Positions 23,521-35,376 of a DNA stretch of 48,924 bases are shown here, piece by piece. Below the pieces are notes generated by a model, which searched no databases, was not told the origin of the DNA, and saw only the letters and a list, made by a program, of their open reading frames with translations. Within the stretch, counting starts at the first letter, position 1; each line of letters opens with the position of its first letter. A program made the translations under genes and the position numbers. The DNA is taken from positions 1-48,924 of the forward strand of contig JAADIJ010000054.1 of assembly GCA_013151335.1 (NCBI GenBank), read 5' to 3'. Source of the stretch: Alphaproteobacteria bacterium (GTDB lineage: Bacteria > Pseudomonadota > Alphaproteobacteria > Rhodobacterales > Rhodobacteraceae).

Positions 23521-24354
23521 GTGCGGGTCGCACTTGTTCAACTGTGCAGTAGCGATCAGCCATCCGACAATCTGGTTACCACCGAAGGGTTTATTCGCGA
23601 GGCTGCGGCCTTGGGTACCACGTTTATTCTGACCCCCGAAGTGACCAATATCATCTCTAAAAGCCGCGCTCATCAAGAGCGGGTTTTATGTAGCGAAAGC
23701 GATGACAAGACACTTGCAAGGCTGCGCGAAGTGGCGGCAGAGCTTGAGATTTGGCTGCTGATCGGCTCGCTCGCAGTGCTGAGCAACGACCCCGATGGCC
23801 GATTCGCCAACCGCTCGTTTTTGATCGCGCCTGACGGTGGGATATGCGCACGCTATGACAAAATCCACATGTTCGACGTGGAGATTTCGCCGACGGAAAC
23901 ATGGCGGGAGTCCCAAGGGTATCGGCCCGGAAGTACACTTGTCGTGGCGAAATCCGCGCTGGCTAATATCGGCTTAACCATTTGTTATGATATTAGATTT
24001 CCTTATCTTTACAGGGCCTTAGCCAAGGCCGGCGCAGAGATCATAACCACTCCCGCCGCCTTCTCGCCGATCACCGGAGCGGCGCATTGGCATGTTTTGC
24101 TGCGCGCCCGCGCCATCGAAACTGGCTGTTTTATATTGGCCCCTGCACAATGCGGCGCGCATGATATAGAAGTTGGAAAACCGCGATCAACCTATGGTCA
24201 CTCGCTTGCTATCAACCCTTGGGGCGAGATTTTGGCCGATGGCGGAACCGAACCGGGAGTGACACTGGTTGACCTTGATCTGGCCGAGGTCGCGAGCGCC
24301 CGAAAACGCATACCTTCGCTCGACCATGACCGGGCATTTGAAAGAGACCGATGA
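23521..24354 (+). CDS. Carbon-nitrogen hydrolase (nitrilase superfamily amidase)
   Basis: A 277-residue nitrilase-superfamily amidase. The Glu-Lys-Cys triad is visible as LTPEVTN (about residue 40), the Lys in RYDKIHMFD (about 116) and the Cys in GLTICYDIRFPYLYRALAKAG (about 152). The sequence belongs with the Nit1/omega-amidase group, whose members hydrolyse deaminated glutathione or alpha-ketoglutaramate; deaminated glutathione amidase is the most likely role and would suit its position next to a glutaredoxin. The start is GTG 23521, 5 nt after the grxC stop, with no ATG in a better place. The final four bases overlap the MarR start. Confidence 0.92.
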   Translation: MRVALVQLCSSDQPSDNLVTTEGFIREAAALGTTFILTPEVTNIISKSRAHQERVLCSESDDKTLARLREVAAELEIWLLIGSLAVLSNDPDGRFANRSFLIAPDGGICARYDKIHMFDVEISPTETWRESQGYRPGSTLVVAKSALANIGLTICYDIRFPYLYRALAKAGAEIITTPAAFSPITGAAHWHVLLRARAIETGCFILAPAQCGAHDIEVGKPRSTYGHSLAINPWGEILADGGTEPGVTLVDLDLAEVASARKRIPSLDHDRAFERDR

Positions 24355-24791
24355 GCACACGAAACGACCCGCTGGCCATAGCCCTGTTCAGTGAAATCGC
24401 CATGGTCGATCAACTGGCGCGCAGCCGCCTGACCCGCGCTTTGCCCAAGGGAATGGAAGTCTCGCATTTCTCGGTTCTGAACCATCTTTCACATTTGGGA
24501 GCCGAGAAAACACCGGCCCAACTGGCGCGATTATTCCATGTAACCAAAGGGGCGATGACCAACACGCTGGGCAAACTTGAGAGTGCGGGCTTCATTCACA
24601 CGCGCCCTGATTGGGACGACGCACGGCGCAAATTTGTTACCATTAGCCCGGCCGGAATAGCGGCGCGTGAAGAAGCCGTTCGCGCGATTGCACCGATTTT
24701 TGAAGACATCGTTAACCGTCTGGGCAGCGATAATATTCGCAGCGTTCTGCCGGTTTTGCGCGAGTTACGCACCGAGCTTGAGGCGGATTAG
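24351..24791 (+). CDS. MarR family transcriptional regulator
   Basis: A 146-residue winged-helix protein. The region AQLARLFHVTKGAMTNTLGKLESAG (about 61-85) is the recognition helix pair, and HTRPDWDDARRKFVTISPAG is the wing. It lacks obvious redox Cys residues. It starts by ATGA overlap with the amidase gene and is the last of the comF-grxC-amidase series. Its target is unknown; local autoregulation cannot be judged because it has no promoter of its own in view. Confidence 0.92.
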   Translation: MSTRNDPLAIALFSEIAMVDQLARSRLTRALPKGMEVSHFSVLNHLSHLGAEKTPAQLARLFHVTKGAMTNTLGKLESAGFIHTRPDWDDARRKFVTISPAGIAAREEAVRAIAPIFEDIVNRLGSDNIRSVLPVLRELRTELEAD

Positions 24792-24803
24792 CGGCCTTTT
24801 TTT
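24781..24803 (+). terminator. Weak terminator at the end of marR
   Basis: AGGC-ggattagcg-GCCT (24781-24797) is followed by a run of seven T residues ending at 24803. The stem is only 4 bp and includes the marR stop codon, so this is a weak candidate; the T run and position are the main support. Confidence 0.35.
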
Positions 24804-24837
24804 GGATATTTTTTGCCAACTGGAAACAGGGCAGAGC

Positions 24838-25575
24838 TTATTTCACGCTGGCTGTGACATAATTGACGCTAAGGTCGCGGTCCGAGATCGACCAACTCCA
24901 CAAGAGCGGATTAAACACAAAGCCTTTACGGTCAACCGGCTTTAGCCCAGCGTTTTCGATCAGGTCAAACAGCTCGTCCGGCGTGATGAATTTATCCCAT
25001 TCATGGGTGCCTTTTGGCAGCCAGCGCATCACATGCTCGGCGCCGATGATGGCCATAAGATAGCTTTTGGGATTACGATTGATGGTTGAACATAACATCA
25101 GACCGCCGGGTTTGAGCAGGGTGTGACAGGCGGCCATATAGGCCTTGGGGTCAGAGACATGCTCGACCACTTCCATGTTGAGGATCACGTCAAATTGCTC
25201 GCCCGCTTGCGCCAGACTTTCCGCCGTGGTGTGGCGATAATCTATGGTCAGGCCGGATTGTTCGGCGTGGATTTGCGCCACCGGAATATTGCCCTCGGCG
25301 GCGTCAGCCCCGACGACACTCGCGCCAAGCCGGGCCATCGGCTCGCTCAAAAGCCCGCCTCCGCAACCGATATCGAGCAGGCGCAAACCGTTAAGCGGCG
25401 TCGGTTGACTGAGATCACGACCAAACTCGCTGGCGATCTGCTCGGTGATATAATCCAGCCGACAGGGGTTCATCATGTGCAGTGGTTTGAATTTGCCGCT
25501 CACGTCCCACCATTCGGCGGCCATGGCCTCGAACTTGGCGACCTCGCTGGGGTCAACTGTGTTGGCAGATTGCAT
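24838..25575 (-). CDS. ubiG: Ubiquinone biosynthesis O-methyltransferase
   Basis: A 245-residue class-I SAM methyltransferase. UbiG carries out both O-methylations in ubiquinone synthesis. The N-terminus [31 protein letters not shown], split here only for length, is the family hallmark (residues about 9-39). Motif I is [20 protein letters not shown] (about 66-85), followed by [14 protein letters not shown]; the VVEHVSDP motif comes near 132. The C-terminal [14 protein letters not shown] and [10 protein letters not shown] are also UbiG-typical. I chose ATG 25575, which has GGAG 6 nt upstream; ATG 25587 would add four residues. It is divergent from the iminopeptidase gene. Confidence 0.95.
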   Translation of the reverse strand: MQSANTVDPSEVAKFEAMAAEWWDVSGKFKPLHMMNPCRLDYITEQIASEFGRDLSQPTPLNGLRLLDIGCGGGLLSEPMARLGASVVGADAAEGNIPVAQIHAEQSGLTIDYRHTTAESLAQAGEQFDVILNMEVVEHVSDPKAYMAACHTLLKPGGLMLCSTINRNPKSYLMAIIGAEHVMRWLPKGTHEWDKFITPDELFDLIENAGLKPVDRKGFVFNPLLWSWSISDRDLSVNYVTASVK

Positions 25576-25643
25576 TGCGCTCTCCATTTCAACCTGCCAT
25601 CAATGGGCGATAACAGCAATATCAACGGTCTTATAGAACGCCA

Positions 25644-26615
25644 ATGCACAAGTCTGCGAGCCAAAAATCCGCCTCCGAGCTGCTTTATCCATCGATCAGC
25701 CCATTTGATCAGCGCACGATCAAGGTTTCCGGCGGTCACCGGATTTATATGGAGCAATGTGGCAAGCCGACCGGCATTCCGGTTGTGGTCCTGCATGGCG
25801 GTCCCGGCGGGGGGTGCAGTCCGGCGATGCGGCGGTTTTTTAACCCCGAGATTTACCGCGTGATCCTGTTTGATCAGCGAGGATGCGGGCGCTCAAAACC
25901 TCATGCCAGTGTGAGCGAAAACACCACATGGGATCTGGTCGAGGATATCGAGCGTATTCGCACCGATCTGGGTATCGAGCGTTGGATGGTTTTTGGCGGC
26001 TCATGGGGGGCGACCCTGTCGCTGGTTTACGCCCAAACCCACCCCGCGCGCGTGAGGCAAATCATCCTGCGCGGCGTGTTTTTGGCCACCAAGGCAGAAC
26101 TTGACTGGTTTTATGGCGGTGGAGCAGGACAGTTTTGGCCCAATGAGTGGGCCGCTTTTCGCGATATGGTCCCGCCCGGCGAGCAAGACGACCTGATCGC
26201 CGCCTATCATCGCCGCCTGTTTGGGGATGATATCGCCGAGCAAACCCGGTTTGCCCGCGCGTGGGCCGGTTGGGAAAGCGCGCTTGCGGTGCTTCAGCCG
26301 AGCCCCCATCGCGGAGCCGCGCCCGGTGATTACGCGCGCGCTTTTGCCCGGCTGGAAAACCACTATTTCATCAATAACGCGTTTTTGGACGCAGAGACCG
26401 CGATCCTTGCCAACATGGACAAGCTCGCCGATATTCCTGGCGAAATCGTGCAAGGACGCTATGACATGATTTGCCCTCCGGCGCGGGCGCATGCTTTGAC
26501 CAAGCTCTGGTCCAAAGCACGGCTTCAGATGGTCGCGACCGCCGGACACGCCTTGTCAGAGCCGGGGATTACTGCGGCGCTGGTTGAGGTGATGGACAAT
26601 TTGGCGCGCTCCTAA
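25644..26615 (+). CDS. pip: Proline iminopeptidase (alpha/beta hydrolase)
   Basis: A 323-residue alpha/beta hydrolase of peptidase family S33. The oxyanion motif HGGPGGGCSPAMRRFF (about 51-66), the nucleophile elbow GGSWGATLSLVYAQTHP with the Ser near residue 118, and the ending ATAGHALSEPGI with the catalytic His near 300 identify prolyl aminopeptidase. FFNPEIYRVILFDQRGCGRS and NTTWDLVEDIE-type segments are also present. It removes N-terminal proline from peptides in the cytoplasm. The ribosome site before ATG 25644 is weak. It is divergent from ubiG and followed by tandem repeats and the CDGSH gene. Confidence 0.93.
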   Translation: MHKSASQKSASELLYPSISPFDQRTIKVSGGHRIYMEQCGKPTGIPVVVLHGGPGGGCSPAMRRFFNPEIYRVILFDQRGCGRSKPHASVSENTTWDLVEDIERIRTDLGIERWMVFGGSWGATLSLVYAQTHPARVRQIILRGVFLATKAELDWFYGGGAGQFWPNEWAAFRDMVPPGEQDDLIAAYHRRLFGDDIAEQTRFARAWAGWESALAVLQPSPHRGAAPGDYARAFARLENHYFINNAFLDAETAILANMDKLADIPGEIVQGRYDMICPPARAHALTKLWSKARLQMVATAGHALSEPGITAALVEVMDNLARS

Positions 26616-26628
26616 ACGCCAAAGTCGC

Positions 26629-26664
26629 GTTATCTCTGTTTGACAAGTTATCTTTGTTTGACAA
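26629..26664. repeat. Two tandem 18-bp repeats with embedded -35 boxes
   Basis: GTTATCTCTGTTTGACAA (26629-26646) is followed at once by GTTATCTTTGTTTGACAA (26647-26664), 17 of 18 bases identical. Each unit carries TTGACA. From the second, an 18-bp spacer leads to CACAAT (26682-26687), a fair -10, placing a transcript start about 20 nt before the CDGSH gene ATG. The array may be a duplicated promoter element or paired activator sites. Confidence 0.7.
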
Positions 26665-26713
26665 ACCGTCGCGATGCACGACACAATCGCCCCTGAACAG
26701 GGAGAAACAACAC

Positions 26714-29454
<2,741 letters not shown>

Positions 29455-29838
29455 TCATGCCGGAGTTTTGGCACAATGGAGGCGAAACGCTTGCTTCAAG
29501 AGGTCAAGTTCGGCGCGAAGAAGGGCAATCTCGGCGCGTAAATCGCCGTCAAGCGCCACTCCGGCGATCAGCGCAAAACTGTCAAGTGTCTCCGCGGATT
29601 TGGCATCGCGAATAACGAATGTGCGAACCCCTTCATTGATCGCGTCCGCCGGAATATTGGCGACAACATCCCAGGATTTTGCACCATCTTTTGACGGCGA
29701 AATGGTTAACGCACCCAGCGAGGTATCGAGCAAGCGCAGCTCCAAAACCGGCTCCGATCTAGTGCGGCCATTGGGTTTCAGAACGCCGCGATAAACGCCG
29801 TTTCTGATCTCGCGTCGTGTCAAGATAAACTCGCTCAT
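29455..29838 (-). CDS. Small conserved protein of unknown function
   Basis: A 127-residue protein I cannot assign. It has no signal peptide or membrane helix. Residues 1-100 look like a beta-rich domain (repeated VYRGVLKPNG, PVLELRLLDTSLGALTIS, DVVANIPADAI, VRTFVIRDA), and residues about 98-122 form an amphipathic helix, GDLRAEIALLRAELDLLKQAF, with a heptad pattern suggesting a coiled coil and oligomer formation. Good coding signs are the AGGAGG just before ATG 29838 and codon use like the neighbours. It precedes fadH on the same strand but is separated from it by the 12-bp hairpin. The 254-residue-class protein upstream (29870-30625) is likely in the same transcript. Confidence 0.75.
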   Translation of the reverse strand: MSEFILTRREIRNGVYRGVLKPNGRTRSEPVLELRLLDTSLGALTISPSKDGAKSWDVVANIPADAINEGVRTFVIRDAKSAETLDSFALIAGVALDGDLRAEIALLRAELDLLKQAFRLHCAKTPA

Positions 29839-29869
29839 TTTGCCTCCTTAAACCTCTGCTAAACTTCTG

Positions 29870-30625
29870 CTAAACCTCTGCGCGAAGATGACGCGACAAG
29901 ATCAGATCGTGGATTTTTATCGCGTTCGTCGATGGTTTCTCAAAGAACAAATCAAACCAGATTTGCTCGGCCCGGTTCTCGCGAAAGGGCATATAGGCCA
30001 GATCAAATTCGACCAGCGCGCACCCGTCCTTGAGGGCGACATCCTTGCTGACCTGCTCGGTATTTGGACCGTGTTGCAGGTTCAGACGCAAGCTGATATC
30101 GACCGGACGCTCGCAGTCAATTTTCATCCAAACCCTTAAAATATATGTCTTTTTAAGTCCCTCAACCGATAGCTTCGGAGCGTGCAAGACCAGTGACAAA
30201 AAACTGCCATCAAAAGCGAATACCTCCATCGACAGGCCAAACGCATCGGTTTTACCGATCTCTACCGGGCTGATCTGGCGCACACACAGACCAGGCGTTT
30301 TGCAGTCGTGATAAAGCGTAACCTGATCGCTCAACCGAGTTTGCGCGTTGGCGGGCGCATGCCCCCTCGGCAGGGTCGGAGCCGCCCAGAAATCGGGTCG
30401 ACAGAACCAGTCGGTCGATGTCGGAAGCCCCGTTGGTTCCGTCGGCCTGTTCAGTCGCGCGTGCGCGGTGTTTTGCGTGGTCGAAATCTGCTCTGACAAC
30501 GCCTGCGACATGGTTAATATTCGCCGCAAATTGCGAAAATTCGCCGTCCTCGCGCGCTGCGCCAACCGTCGCCACCTTTGCAGCGCGCGCTTTTGGTGCA
30601 GTCGTTCAATCAGCCTGTTTGACAT
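29870..30625 (-). CDS. Conserved protein of unknown function (DUF6478-like)
   Basis: A 251-residue protein without membrane segments. The N-terminal 25 residues are Arg-rich and helical (RLIERLHQKRALQRWRRLAQ); the middle begins PTSTDWFCRPDFWAAPTLPRG and continues with VTLYHDCKTPGLCVRQISP. The C-terminal half is beta-rich, with YILRVWMKID, DISLRLNLQHGPNTEQVSKDV and LVEFDLAYMPF. I believe it belongs to a Rhodobacterales family annotated only as a domain of unknown function, but I cannot verify this here. A Trp- and His-rich start of the main domain is compatible with carbohydrate or ligand binding; that is speculative. No clear ribosome site marks either ATG 30634 or 30625; I use the latter. 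Confidence 0.72.
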   Translation of the reverse strand: MSNRLIERLHQKRALQRWRRLAQRARTANFRNLRRILTMSQALSEQISTTQNTAHARLNRPTEPTGLPTSTDWFCRPDFWAAPTLPRGHAPANAQTRLSDQVTLYHDCKTPGLCVRQISPVEIGKTDAFGLSMEVFAFDGSFLSLVLHAPKLSVEGLKKTYILRVWMKIDCERPVDISLRLNLQHGPNTEQVSKDVALKDGCALVEFDLAYMPFRENRAEQIWFDLFFEKPSTNAIKIHDLILSRHLRAEV

Positions 30626-30700
30626 GTCGCGCATGGTGCTATGTTTTGCCCGTTTTCAACGGTTTTAGCCGCTTATCGCCACGCTTGCACGACTTTCTTT

Positions 30701-31579
30701 TTACTTCAACAACTTGCGCAACAGACCCAGCTTCCAAAACGCGCGCGCTGGATTTTTAAGCCATTTTTTTCGCGGCTGCGTGGTCGGTTCAGAGGCAACC
30801 GGCTCTTGGCTGGCCAACATTTCCTCGGCTGTAACCGGCACAACCTCGTCAACCGGCGCGACCTCGGCAACCGGAGCGACACTTGCCACCACCAAAGAGC
30901 CTTGGCCATTTTTGCGCCGGATCAGTTGCGAAAACTCGCGCACCGTCGCCAAACCAGCCTCGGGCGACAATGGTGCCGAGCGAAAACCGATCACCGAAAC
31001 CGACACAATCTGCCCGTTAAGGTCAAAATAGCTGCGCCAATAGTCGCTCGCCGCGCCGGGAACGATACCTTTACTGCTGTCGCGCGCGCGTATAAAAAAT
31101 GCGCTATTGGTTTGAAATGTATCAAGAATTTTTACTTTGCTCGGGTCGGAATCGCGACTGAGCGCAGTACGCCCAGTGTCCGAGCGGAAAAACCTGTCCA
31201 TGCCGTTGACCGACTGAGCCACCGTCGCCACGCCCCGTCTGGAGGCAGAAATCGAGGCCGTCAACAAGGCTTTTACCTTAGGCTGGCTCGCACGATTAGA
31301 CGGCGAGACAACGGCGCAATTTCCCAGCAAAACAAACGCCGTATCACCGCCGATCTGCGAGGATTGCCGATCCACACAAAACCCAGACGGGCCTTGGATC
31401 ACCACTTTTTGGCCCGCAACATTGATTACCGTCGGAGCCGTCGGGCGCGTTGTCACGCCCCCACGATCTACACGATCCGCGCCGCTGGGCCGCGAGCCTC
31501 CGCAGGCCGCGAGCACCGTGAAAAACAGAATTCCTGCAACGGTTTTGACTCTTGTTCGGTCAAATATCCATATAGACAT
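30701..31579 (-). CDS. Lipoprotein of unknown function
   Basis: A 292-residue predicted lipoprotein. The N-terminal signal [16 protein letters not shown] has lipobox Leu-Ala-Ala-Cys with Cys26 as the lipidated residue; GGSRPSG follows. The body (about 60-215) includes [17 protein letters not shown] and [12 protein letters not shown], whose two Cys could form a disulfide, and a later [20 protein letters not shown] domain. After about 235 it is a Val/Pro/Glu/Ala-rich low-complexity tail ([16 protein letters not shown]). The start ATG 31579 lies inside ilvD: the first 20 nt overlap the end of ilvD in another frame, and AAGGA precedes it. Longer in-frame starts run far into ilvD and would lose the signal peptide. 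It is probably co-transcribed with ilvD. Confidence 0.85.
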   Translation of the reverse strand: MSIWIFDRTRVKTVAGILFFTVLAACGGSRPSGADRVDRGGVTTRPTAPTVINVAGQKVVIQGPSGFCVDRQSSQIGGDTAFVLLGNCAVVSPSNRASQPKVKALLTASISASRRGVATVAQSVNGMDRFFRSDTGRTALSRDSDPSKVKILDTFQTNSAFFIRARDSSKGIVPGAASDYWRSYFDLNGQIVSVSVIGFRSAPLSPEAGLATVREFSQLIRRKNGQGSLVVASVAPVAEVAPVDEVVPVTAEEMLASQEPVASEPTTQPRKKWLKNPARAFWKLGLLRKLLK

Positions 31580-33290
31580 GCTTTTCCTTTTTCGCACCGG
31601 GATGGGTAACGGCCCCCATGATGGTCGGGCCAACCTGCTCTGCATATTTCCACAACGCGCCGCTGGCATACATGGTCTCGCGCGGGCCGTTCCAGCCGAG
31701 CTTGCGCGTGGCCATCTCCTCGTCGCTGAGATCAACCGTAATCTCGCCTTTGATCGCGTCAAGCGTGATCTTATCACCTTCCCTGATCAACGCAATCGGC
31801 CCGCCGCTTGCCGCCTCTGGGCCAACATGGCCGACACAAAAACCACGGGTCGCACCGGAGAAACGCCCGTCGGTAATCAGCGCGACTTTCTTGCCCATGC
31901 CTTGCCCTGAAAGAGCGGCGGTAGTGGCCAGCATTTCGCGCATACCGGGACCACCCACAGGCCCTTCGTTACGGATCACCAGCACGTCGCCCTCTTTATA
32001 GCTGCGGTTTTGCACGGCCTCAAACGCGTCTTCTTCGCATTCAAAAATACGCGCGGGGCCAGTGAAAACCATCTGCTCATCGGTCATGCCTGCGACCTTC
32101 ACAATCGCACCCTCCGGGGCCAGATTACCCTTAAGGCCAACCACTCCGCCGGTTTTGCTGAGCGGGGTATCGATGGGATAAATCACCCGCCCGTCAGCCT
32201 CGCGCGCGATCTTGTCAAGCTCCTCTCCCATAGAGAAACCACTGGCGGTCATGCAATCCTCGTGCATCAGACCGGCGCGGCGAAGCTCTTTCATCACCAC
32301 CGGCACACCACCGGATTCATAGAGATCCTTAGCTACATATTGACCGGCAGGCTTGAGATCGACGAAATATGGTGTCTCGCGGAAAATATCGCACACATCG
32401 CCGAGCGTGAAATCAATGCCCGCCTCATGGGCAATCGCCGGTAAATGCAGCCCGGCATTGGTCGAGCCTCCCGTGGCCGCAACCACTCGCGCCGCATTGA
32501 TCAGCGCCTCGCGCGTCACGATATCGCGAGCGCGGATGTTTTTTTCAAGCAGGTTCATGACCGCATGACCAGAGGCCACGCCATATTGATCGCGGCTCTC
32601 GTAAGGGGCTGGCATACCGGAGGAATTCAGCAGCGCCAGACCAATAGCCTCAGACACACAGGCCATCGTGTTGGCAGTAAACTGCCCGCCGCAAGCACCG
32701 GAAGAGGGGCAGGCAATGGCCTCCATCACCTTCAACTCGGCCTCGGAAAGTTTACCGGCCTGATGTTCACCCACCGCCTCGAACATGTCCTGAACGGTGA
32801 TATCGCGGCCCTTATAGCGCCCCGGCAGGATCGAGCCGCCATAGATGAAAACCGACGGCGTGTTAAGCCGCACCATCACCATCATCATCCCCGGCAAGGA
32901 TTTATCACACCCCGCCAGACCAACAATCGCGTCGTAAGCATGGCCGCGCATGGTTAATTCGACACTATCGGCAATCGCCTCGCGCGACACCAGCGAACTG
33001 CGCATCCCCTCATGCCCCATGGCAATGCCGTCGGTGACGGTGATGGTGGTAAATTCGCGCGGCGTACCCTTGGCCTCTTTCACGCCCATCTTGACCGCCT
33101 GGGCCTGACGACTGAGCGAGATATTACACGGCGCGGCCTCATTCCAGCAGGTCGCAACCCCGACAAATGGCTGGTTGATCTCGTCCTCGGACAAGCCCAT
33201 CGCGTAGAAATACGAGCGATGCGGCGCGCGCGCTGGCCCTTCGGTCACATAGCGGCTGGGGAGTTTGGATTTATCAATGCGCTTGGTCAT
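31560..33290 (-). CDS. ilvD: Dihydroxy-acid dehydratase
   Basis: A 576-residue Fe-S dehydratase that makes 2-keto-isovalerate and 2-keto-methylvalerate for valine and isoleucine synthesis. The cluster ligands are visible: Cys48/Cys55 region ([12 protein letters not shown]), the [11 protein letters not shown] motif near 120 with its Lys for Mg2+, and [16 protein letters not shown] near 190-205. [28 protein letters not shown], cut here only to its key parts, and the closing LGWNGPRE also fit. Length is typical for the short (about 560-575) group. ATG 33290 is used. It is divergent from the CPBP protease gene across 139 bp. The lipoprotein gene overlaps its 3' end. Confidence 0.96.
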   Translation of the reverse strand: MTKRIDKSKLPSRYVTEGPARAPHRSYFYAMGLSEDEINQPFVGVATCWNEAAPCNISLSRQAQAVKMGVKEAKGTPREFTTITVTDGIAMGHEGMRSSLVSREAIADSVELTMRGHAYDAIVGLAGCDKSLPGMMMVMVRLNTPSVFIYGGSILPGRYKGRDITVQDMFEAVGEHQAGKLSEAELKVMEAIACPSSGACGGQFTANTMACVSEAIGLALLNSSGMPAPYESRDQYGVASGHAVMNLLEKNIRARDIVTREALINAARVVAATGGSTNAGLHLPAIAHEAGIDFTLGDVCDIFRETPYFVDLKPAGQYVAKDLYESGGVPVVMKELRRAGLMHEDCMTASGFSMGEELDKIAREADGRVIYPIDTPLSKTGGVVGLKGNLAPEGAIVKVAGMTDEQMVFTGPARIFECEEDAFEAVQNRSYKEGDVLVIRNEGPVGGPGMREMLATTAALSGQGMGKKVALITDGRFSGATRGFCVGHVGPEAASGGPIALIREGDKITLDAIKGEITVDLSDEEMATRKLGWNGPRETMYASGALWKYAEQVGPTIMGAVTHPGAKKEKHVYMDI

Positions 33291-33429
33291 GGGGCGTGTT
33301 CCTGAATGGGTCGGTTTTATCCCCTACGGGAATAGGCGAGAGGCGAGGCTTGATCAAGTCATCCGATTGCAGCTGGTCACAATTGTCGCTAGCCTAAGCA
33401 AAAAAACCCCGAGGCAACCGAGGGCATCC

Positions 33430-34329
33430 ATGCTCCCCAACCGAAATCCGCGATTCGAGACCTATGTTTTGCCTGCCCGCGCCAAACCACAACTGTGGCG
33501 GTTGGTGGCGGGACTGGTCGTGGGGACGATGATTTATCTGGCGAGCGTCATGTATATGCTCAATTTCGCAGCGCGGCTTGGCATTGATATGATGTCGGTG
33601 TTTCGCGGCCACGGCACCCCGCTTGCGACCTCGGTGATGTTGCTGACATTCACGGGCATGGGGGTCGCGGTGATTTTCAGCGCGCGCGTTTTTCAAAAAA
33701 GAGCGCCCGCCACCCTGTTTGGCCCGGATCTAAGCGCGGTTCGGCGCAACTTCACCATCACGGCGACCCTTATTTTGCCAATCATGGTGATCTGGACCGG
33801 CATCGGGTTTTTGTCCGATATGCCGCTACCCAACCTGCCGCTGGCGACATGGCTGCTGTGGCTGCCCTCCTCGCTGGTGCTGGTGCTGCTGCAAACCACC
33901 TCGGAGGAACTAGTTTTTCGCGGCTATCTGCAACAACAACTGGCGGCGCGATTTTCCTCGCGCTGGATATGGTGGCTTGGTCCGGCCTTGCTGTTTGGTC
34001 TGGCCCATTACGACTCCGCCGCTAATGGCGAGAACGCGTGGCTGGTGGTGCTTGACACTTTCCTGATCGGCCTGATCGCTGGCGATTTAACCGCGCGAAC
34101 CGGCAATCTTGGCGCGGCAATTGGTCTCCATTTCACCAACAATGCCGTGGTACTGCTGTTTGTGTCGCTGGCGGGTGATCTCAGCGGGCTGAGCCTGAAC
34201 GTCACCCCGTTTTCAATCGCTGATACTGCCTCGGTTCGCGCCATGCTGATCACCGACATCACGGTTATGCTAATGCTTTATCTCGGCTATCTTTTTATCC
34301 TTAAGAAATGGGCCGCGCGCGCGCAGTGA
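33430..34329 (+). CDS. CPBP-family intramembrane metalloprotease
   Basis: A 299-residue membrane protein with about eight hydrophobic helices. The CAAX-protease/bacteriocin-processing (CPBP) motifs are complete: the Glu-Glu pair with Arg in TSEELVFRGYLQQQLAARF (about 157-175), the motif-II FGLAHY His (about 193-198), and the motif-III HFTNN His and Asn (about 234-240). The family includes Rce1-like endopeptidases and proteins that stabilise membranes or process small peptides; the substrate is unknown. I set the start at ATG 33430, with GAGG upstream; an in-frame start at 33265 would lie inside ilvD. Nothing else in the neighbourhood points to bacteriocin immunity. Confidence 0.92.
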   Translation: MLPNRNPRFETYVLPARAKPQLWRLVAGLVVGTMIYLASVMYMLNFAARLGIDMMSVFRGHGTPLATSVMLLTFTGMGVAVIFSARVFQKRAPATLFGPDLSAVRRNFTITATLILPIMVIWTGIGFLSDMPLPNLPLATWLLWLPSSLVLVLLQTTSEELVFRGYLQQQLAARFSSRWIWWLGPALLFGLAHYDSAANGENAWLVVLDTFLIGLIAGDLTARTGNLGAAIGLHFTNNAVVLLFVSLAGDLSGLSLNVTPFSIADTASVRAMLITDITVMLMLYLGYLFILKKWAARAQ

Positions 34330-34407
34330 TCGCGTCAGGCGCATTGCATTTCTCAAATCCTCGGCTTATTTAGCCAAATACGCCAAGCGACAGGAGCAAA
34401 GCCGCGC

Positions 34408-35376
34408 ATGAACTGGATTTCGAACTACGTCCGGCCCAAGATCAACTCGATCTTTTCACGTCGCGAAACGCCGGATAATCTGTGGTCCAAATGCGCCGAG
34501 TGCGGCACCATGTTGTTCCATCGCGAGCTGACGGACGCGCTGAATGTCTGCCCCAATTGCGACCACCACATGCATATCTCGCCGCGCGAGCGGTTTGGCC
34601 ACCTGTTTGACGGCGGCCTGTTTGTCGAGGTCGAGGTGCCAAAGGCCGTGCTTGATCCGCTGGGATTTCGCGACCAGAAAAAATATCCCGACCGCATGAA
34701 GCTGGCGCAAAAAAACACCGGCGAAGACGACGCGATGTTAGTGGCCGAGGGCGAGATTGACCGCACGTTGATGGTTCTGGCCGGGCAGAATTTCAAATTC
34801 ATGGGCGGCTCGATGGGCATGAATGTGGGCAACGCCATCATCGCCGGGGCCAACCGCGCGATAGAGCGAAAATGCCCGTTCGTGATCTTTTCCGCCGCAG
34901 GTGGTGCGCGTATGCAGGAGGGGATTTTGTCCCTGATGCAAATGCCCCGCACCACTGTGGCGCTGCAAATGGTCAAAGAGGCAAGCCTGCCGTTTATCGT
35001 CGTTTTGACCCACCCGACCACCGGCGGTGTGACCGCCAGCTACGCGATGCTTGGCGACATCCAGATCGCCGAACCCAACGCCCTGATCGGCTTTGCCGGA
35101 GCGCGGGTGATCGAGCAAACCATTCGCGAAAAGCTGCCCGAAGGGTTCCAGCGCTCTGAATATCTGCTGGATCACGGCATGCTTGATCGAGTGATCGCGC
35201 GCAAGGATATCCGCGACGAACTGGTGACGATCTGCCGAATGCTAATGCGTCAAACCCCTGCAATCAAAGGGGATTTACCGGTTCCCGAGGATGAGAAACC
35301 CAGCAAGGCAGAGGCCGAAAAGCCCGCGCCTAAGGTGGAAAAACCGGCAACTCCAGCCAAGGACGCCAAAGAGTGA
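34408..35376 (+). CDS. accD: Acetyl-CoA carboxylase, carboxyltransferase subunit beta
   Basis: A 322-residue subunit that joins AccA to transfer carboxyl to acetyl-CoA for fatty acid synthesis. The N-terminal zinc finger has Cys29, Cys32, Cys48 and Cys51. The carboxyltransferase domain includes FMGGSMGMNVGNAIIAG (about 132-148), FSAAGGARMQEGI (about 157-169) and HPTTGGVTASYAMLGD (about 205-220). From about residue 285 the protein ends in a charged Lys/Glu/Pro/Ala-rich tail (KPSKAEAEKPAPKVEKPATP) that is not part of the catalytic fold and is likely disordered. The stop overlaps the folC start (GTGA, 4 bp). Confidence 0.96.
   Translation: MNWISNYVRPKINSIFSRRETPDNLWSKCAECGTMLFHRELTDALNVCPNCDHHMHISPRERFGHLFDGGLFVEVEVPKAVLDPLGFRDQKKYPDRMKLAQKNTGEDDAMLVAEGEIDRTLMVLAGQNFKFMGGSMGMNVGNAIIAGANRAIERKCPFVIFSAAGGARMQEGILSLMQMPRTTVALQMVKEASLPFIVVLTHPTTGGVTASYAMLGDIQIAEPNALIGFAGARVIEQTIREKLPEGFQRSEYLLDHGMLDRVIARKDIRDELVTICRMLMRQTPAIKGDLPVPEDEKPSKAEAEKPAPKVEKPATPAKDAKE

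Noticed and set aside
33395-33428. CCTCGG-rich segment followed by T7 on the minus strand upstream of ilvD, considered as a branched-chain amino acid attenuator
   Set aside because: The stem has several wobble or mismatched pairs, and there is no room for a leader peptide outside the CPBP gene. The CCTCGG copies are direct rather than inverted repeats.
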